This document shows, piece after piece, positions 60,737 to 64,000 of a stretch of 64,000 nt of DNA. The DNA is taken from contig NZ_KQ130459.1 of assembly GCF_001046635.1 (NCBI RefSeq), positions 86,001 through 150,000 on the forward strand. Direction: 5' to 3'. Position numbers and translations under genes: made by a program. This stretch comes from Novosphingobium barchaimii LL02. Lineage in GTDB: Bacteria; Pseudomonadota; Alphaproteobacteria; Sphingomonadales; Sphingomonadaceae. Below the pieces are notes generated by a model, which saw nothing but the letters and a program-made list of their open reading frames with translations, was not told the DNA's origin and made no database searches. The first letter of the stretch is position 1. Each line of letters begins with the position of its first letter.

Positions 60737-62833
60737 TCAGCGGGCAGGGCCGCCGAAGCGGAAGCTGGCCTCGATACCCAGCGTGCGCGGACGCAGGCGG
60801 TTCGACGTGATATCCAATACGCCCGGGGCAAGCGCCTGAACCTGGCGGAAGCTGGTGGCGCCATTGTCGTTCGTCAGGTTCTCGGCGAACAGCGCCAGCG
60901 TCACCTGCGCCAGGTCCAGGCCGATGCGGGCATCCACCCGGTCGATCCTGTCGCCCGGCAGGAAGCTGGCGTAGGACGAATTGCGGCGCGGCGAACTGTG
61001 CTGCCAGTCGACCCGCGCGAACAGCTGCGCCGTGTCCGATAGCACGGCGGTATAGTCCGCCGAGGCGTTGGCGGTGAACTTGGCGACATCGTCCACGGCG
61101 GCGCCCTTCACGATCCCGGTGCCTGCGACGCTGCCGATATATTCCGCGTCCACATAAGCGCCGCTCGCCGCCAGCGTCAGGCCGGGAACCGGGCGCGCGG
61201 TGATGCTCAGTTCGGCGCCCTTGGTACGGGTGCCGTCGGAGTTGATGAGGCCATTGAACGAGGTTCCCGGGATCGGGATACGCACCGCCACGTCCTTCCA
61301 GTCGCTGTAGAACAGCGCGGCTTCCACGGTCACCTTGCGGCCCAGCAGGTCGGCCTTGGCGCCGACCTCGTAAGTCCAGATCGAATCCTGGCTGAGCGTG
61401 GCCGGCAGATCGACCCCGTAGATCGGCCCGAGCGCGAGCGGCACGGTCGGCTGGATCTGGCCTGAGCGGAAGCCCTTGGCGGCGCTGGCATAGATCGTCA
61501 TGTCCGGCTGCGGGTGCCAGGCCACGGAAAAGCGCGGGTTCCAGGACTTGTAGGTGTCACCCGGCTGATCGGTGACGACGCCCGCATTTGCCTCGAAGCC
61601 GCGCAGCCGGTCCTCGAAATAGCGCAGGCCTGCGGTCAGGTCGACGGGCACGCCGGGCAGGGTATAGGTCGCCTCGCCGAACAAAGCGCGGGCGCGGGTG
61701 CGAAGCTGCGCATCGTTGTCGATGCCGGCGAAGGCGAACAGCACGCTGTCGTTGCGCTGGGCGTTGCGCAAGTAGCCGCCGACCGTCCACTGCAGCGGGC
61801 CATCGCCGGTCGATGCCATGCGCAGTTCATGCGATTCCACGCCGATGTCGATCAGGACATTGATCGAGCCGCGCACCGTCGTCGCCTGCTGCGGCAGCGT
61901 GAAGTCGCTATGGGAAAAGGCGTAGAATAGCTGCGCGCCGGGCAGGTCGTAGCGCGCGGTCGCACCGTAGAGTTCCATTCTGCTGCTGCTGGAAGGCACC
62001 GTCGCACGCGACTGCTGGCCATCGTCGCGCGCGCTCGATCCGCCGCCGGGAAAGTCGGACTTGGACAGCCAGTAGCTGCCGGTGATCGACAGGTTTGGGG
62101 CCGGGTCGAAGCGCATCTTGGCGCGGAAGGTATCGTATGTCTGGTCGTTGACGTTGGTCGTGCCGGCGGCGCTGTTGTCTACCCAGCCCTGATAACGCTC
62201 ATGCGTGCCGGCGACGCGAAAGGCCAGCACGCCGGGGATGATTGGCGCGTTGAAAGCGCCCTTGGCCCCGGCATTGGTGCCGCCGCCCTTGGTGTCCGAT
62301 ACGAAGCCGAGGCCCTTGGCTTCCCACTCGTTCAGGTTGGCGCCCTGCGTCAGAATACGCACGGTGCCGCCCATCGAGCCTTCGCCGAACAGCGTGCCCT
62401 GCGGCCCGCGCAGGATTTCGACGCGGTCGAGGTCCCAGGCGCGCACGTCGGGGCTGATCGGCACGCTCACACCGGTGAAGGGCAGATCGTCGAGATAGAA
62501 GCCGTTCTCGTTCGCCCCCAGCGAGGCCGAAATGCCGCGAATGGTGATCTTGGTGCCCAGCGCCGAACCGCCGTCATAGATCCCCACGCCGGGCGCTTCC
62601 TGCAGGAAGTCGGCTAGGTTGCGGGCACCGCGCTTTTCCAGCTGTGCGCCGCTGACGGCGGTGATCGCGATCGGCACGTCGATCGCGCGTTCCTCCCGCT
62701 TGCGGGCGGTCACGACTATGTCGTCGTCGCCTGTCGCGGCAGGCCCGGTGCCCACCTGCTCCTGCGCATGGACAGGAACGCTGACAAGGGCGGCGCAGAT
62801 CAGGGCGGCACGGCTGGCAATGCGGATGGGCAT
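60737..62833 (-). CDS. TonB-dependent receptor
   Basis: A 698-residue receptor. Signal peptide (RAALICAALVSVPVHAQEQ), TonB-box-like DDIVVTARKREE, plug domain with ITIRGISASLGANENGFYLDDLPF and VEILRGPQGTLFGEGSMGGTVRI, and a barrel ending GIEASFRFGGPAR, so it lacks a strict C-terminal Phe. Similar to sphingomonad carbohydrate or aromatic-compound receptors. It is divergent from the GH76 gene, which suggests a mannan- or glycan-uptake pair, and convergent with the semialdehyde dehydrogenase gene. Confidence 0.88.
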   Translation of the reverse strand: MPIRIASRAALICAALVSVPVHAQEQVGTGPAATGDDDIVVTARKREERAIDVPIAITAVSGAQLEKRGARNLADFLQEAPGVGIYDGGSALGTKITIRGISASLGANENGFYLDDLPFTGVSVPISPDVRAWDLDRVEILRGPQGTLFGEGSMGGTVRILTQGANLNEWEAKGLGFVSDTKGGGTNAGAKGAFNAPIIPGVLAFRVAGTHERYQGWVDNSAAGTTNVNDQTYDTFRAKMRFDPAPNLSITGSYWLSKSDFPGGGSSARDDGQQSRATVPSSSSRMELYGATARYDLPGAQLFYAFSHSDFTLPQQATTVRGSINVLIDIGVESHELRMASTGDGPLQWTVGGYLRNAQRNDSVLFAFAGIDNDAQLRTRARALFGEATYTLPGVPVDLTAGLRYFEDRLRGFEANAGVVTDQPGDTYKSWNPRFSVAWHPQPDMTIYASAAKGFRSGQIQPTVPLALGPIYGVDLPATLSQDSIWTYEVGAKADLLGRKVTVEAALFYSDWKDVAVRIPIPGTSFNGLINSDGTRTKGAELSITARPVPGLTLAASGAYVDAEYIGSVAGTGIVKGAAVDDVAKFTANASADYTAVLSDTAQLFARVDWQHSSPRRNSSYASFLPGDRIDRVDARIGLDLAQVTLALFAENLTNDNGATSFRQVQALAPGVLDITSNRLRPRTLGIEASFRFGGPAR

Positions 62834-63279
62834 TATATGACTTTCACAGGTCCGAACCTGACCGGCGAGGCGCAGGGGCGGAGATTTCTTCGATTTGCGA
62901 GAAACGGGGTGGTCAACTGGATATGGGGTATTGACGTATTTTGCAGACCGGACCGGTGGGGGTCGGTCCGGCGAGATGGTTCGAATCGTCAGGTCGTCAT
63001 CGGCATCGTTCTAAGTCTTGGAAACCACATATGTTTTATCGATGACCCCCCGGTCTGGATGCCGCAGAACGCCGTGCGCGAGCCCGGCGCTTAGCCCGCA
63101 AACCGATAAATTAGGCTTAATATCCGGTGTTCTTGCGGGTGCAGCGCAGTGGGTCTTTCCTTCCTGGCCGGCATCTCTATGGCCCAGTGTCCGATGGCCG
63201 GGGCAATCTGCGCCGGACATCGCCCTGCCCTGTATTGCCGGTGCGAAGGGGGCCTTACGGTTGGAGATTGCTTGCTACC
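62834..63279. other. Divergent promoter region, TonB receptor/GH76
   Basis: About 446 bases without a supported gene. Contains a perfect inverted repeat CCGGACCG/CGGTCCGG (62948-62955 and 62964-62971). Candidate promoters are not obvious. Confidence 0.5.
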
Positions 63280-64000
63280 ATGCGCACTGTGATGCCTCGC
63301 ATTCTTGTCGGACTGCTGCTTATGCTGGGCGCGGTTCCCCTTCACGCACAAGACCGCACAGGCCCGGACGAGACCCCGCCGCGCCGCTCCCAGGTCGCGG
63401 CGGCATACCTCGACCGGGAATGGGGCAAGCCGGGCGGCTGGAACGGGATCGAGGCGTGGCAGCGCTTCGTTGCCGTCGACGTGTTGATCGATCATGAGCG
63501 GCGCACCGGGGACAAGCGGTGGGCAGGCCGGATCGACGCTGCGGTGCGCAACCGTGCCGGCCTTTACCTCAACGACGATGCCTTGTGGGCGATCATCGCG
63601 AACGTCCATGCCTGGCGGCGCAGCAACGACCCGGAACTGCTGGACTACGCCGGTTCAACGTACCGCCGCCTCGTCGCCACCTATTGGGACGATCGCTGCG
63701 GTGGCGGCATGTGGTGGGACCCGGCGCGCACTTACAAGAATGCGATCACCAACGAACTGCTGTTCTACGCCTCGACCCAACTATATCTGGCGACCGGCCA
63801 GCAAGGCTACCGGGACTGGGCGCTGCGCAGTTGGTCATGGATCGAGGGATCGTCGATGATCGGCGCGGACGGGCTGGTGAACGACGGGCTGAATGCCCAG
63901 TGCCGCAACAATGGCCAGCCCCGCTTCACCTACAACCAGGGCGTTTTGATCGGCGGCCTCAACGATCTGGCCGGGATCACCGGCGATCCCGCCTACCGCG
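63280..64000 (+). CDS. GH76 alpha-1,6-mannanase-like glycoside hydrolase, 5' part
   Basis: An open frame of 240 codons runs off the window end. Signal peptide (VGLLLMLGAVPLHAQ), then the six-hairpin GH76 catalytic domain with DD at residues 99-100 (LNDDALWAII), GGGMWWDPARTYKNAITNELLFYAS, DGLVNDGLNAQCRNNG and FTYNQGVLIGGL, all typical of GH76. It would cut alpha-1,6-mannan backbones in the periplasm or outside. The start at ATG 63280 has GGAG 13 bases upstream; ATG 63292 is an alternative. Next to a TonB receptor, which suggests uptake of the released sugars. Confidence 0.88.
   Translation, partial: MRTVMPRILVGLLLMLGAVPLHAQDRTGPDETPPRRSQVAAAYLDREWGKPGGWNGIEAWQRFVAVDVLIDHERRTGDKRWAGRIDAAVRNRAGLYLNDDALWAIIANVHAWRRSNDPELLDYAGSTYRRLVATYWDDRCGGGMWWDPARTYKNAITNELLFYASTQLYLATGQQGYRDWALRSWSWIEGSSMIGADGLVNDGLNAQCRNNGQPRFTYNQGVLIGGLNDLAGITGDPAYR

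Noticed and set aside
1-64000. tRNA, rRNA, CRISPR array, integrase or transposase gene
   Set aside because: None recognised on either strand; the island at 36-55 kb therefore has no visible integration machinery inside the window.

Overview
The window looks like chromosome from a GC-rich alphaproteobacterium of the sphingomonad group, probably Novosphingobium-like. This rests on the uniformly high GC, sphingomonad-style TonB-dependent receptors with an EIVVSAER/DDIVVTARK plug start, a tad pilus locus with a single Flp pilin, DUF3649/PepSY/DUF3325 iron genes, and short dispersed palindromes of the 'CTTCGACAAGCTCAG' and 'CCTGAACTTGTTTCAGGG' types. Genus is an inference. No rRNA, tRNA, CRISPR array, prophage or transposase was seen.

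Layout. 1-2.8 kb: right end of a tad/Flp pilus locus (TadG-like tail, Flp pilin, TadE-like protein, a prepilin-peptidase-like protein without its catalytic aspartates, and a response regulator with a MarR-like output domain). 2.8-7.2 kb: palindromic repeat, SDR/LysR divergent pair, and an iron-associated operon DUF3649-PepSY-DUF3325. 7.1-8.1 kb: degenerate intergenic region with two near-identical palindromes and a receptor-like signal peptide that ends at a stop. 8.1-13.1 kb: amidase, RutA-like flavin monooxygenase, strong terminators and a Tat-exported GH3 beta-glucosidase. 13.2-19.3 kb: DctB/DctD-like two-component system divergent from the dicarboxylate transporter dctA, followed by an outer-membrane porin interrupted by a nonsense codon.

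19.3-32.6 kb: MFS/amidase divergent pair, then a sugar or glycoside locus: LacI regulator, GMC oxidoreductase, GPH-type sugar transporter, two xylose-isomerase-like TIM barrels, a Gfo/Idh/MocA oxidoreductase and a TonB receptor. Four LacI-type operator-like sites lie in its intergenic regions. The gene set resembles 3-keto-glycoside pathways, in which a hexose is oxidised at C3, cleaved by TIM-barrel lyases or hydratases, and re-reduced. 32.7-36.2 kb: AraC regulator and SDR, an unlisted 55-residue membrane protein, and a PfkB sugar kinase.

36.3-55.6 kb is the most unusual part: a large catabolic block for an amide- or N-containing, possibly heterocyclic or aromatic, compound. It has a second RutA-like monooxygenase with a RutB-like cysteine hydrolase, two paralogous amidohydrolases, two paralogous TfdA/TauD dioxygenases, a Rieske oxygenase, a class III extradiol dioxygenase, a VOC protein, an AtzG-like protein with an AtzE-like amidase that has lost two of three catalytic positions, two FmdA-type acetamidase/formamidases and two MFS carriers. 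One of the FmdA domains is fused in a single open reading frame behind an AraC-family regulator. Its substrate cannot be read from sequence.

55.7-64 kb: oxidative pentose/galactose catabolism (aldose 1-dehydrogenase, FadR-type regulator, alpha-ketoglutaric semialdehyde dehydrogenase), a second PepSY protein with a small membrane partner, a TonB receptor, and the 5' part of a GH76 alpha-1,6-mannanase cut by the window end.
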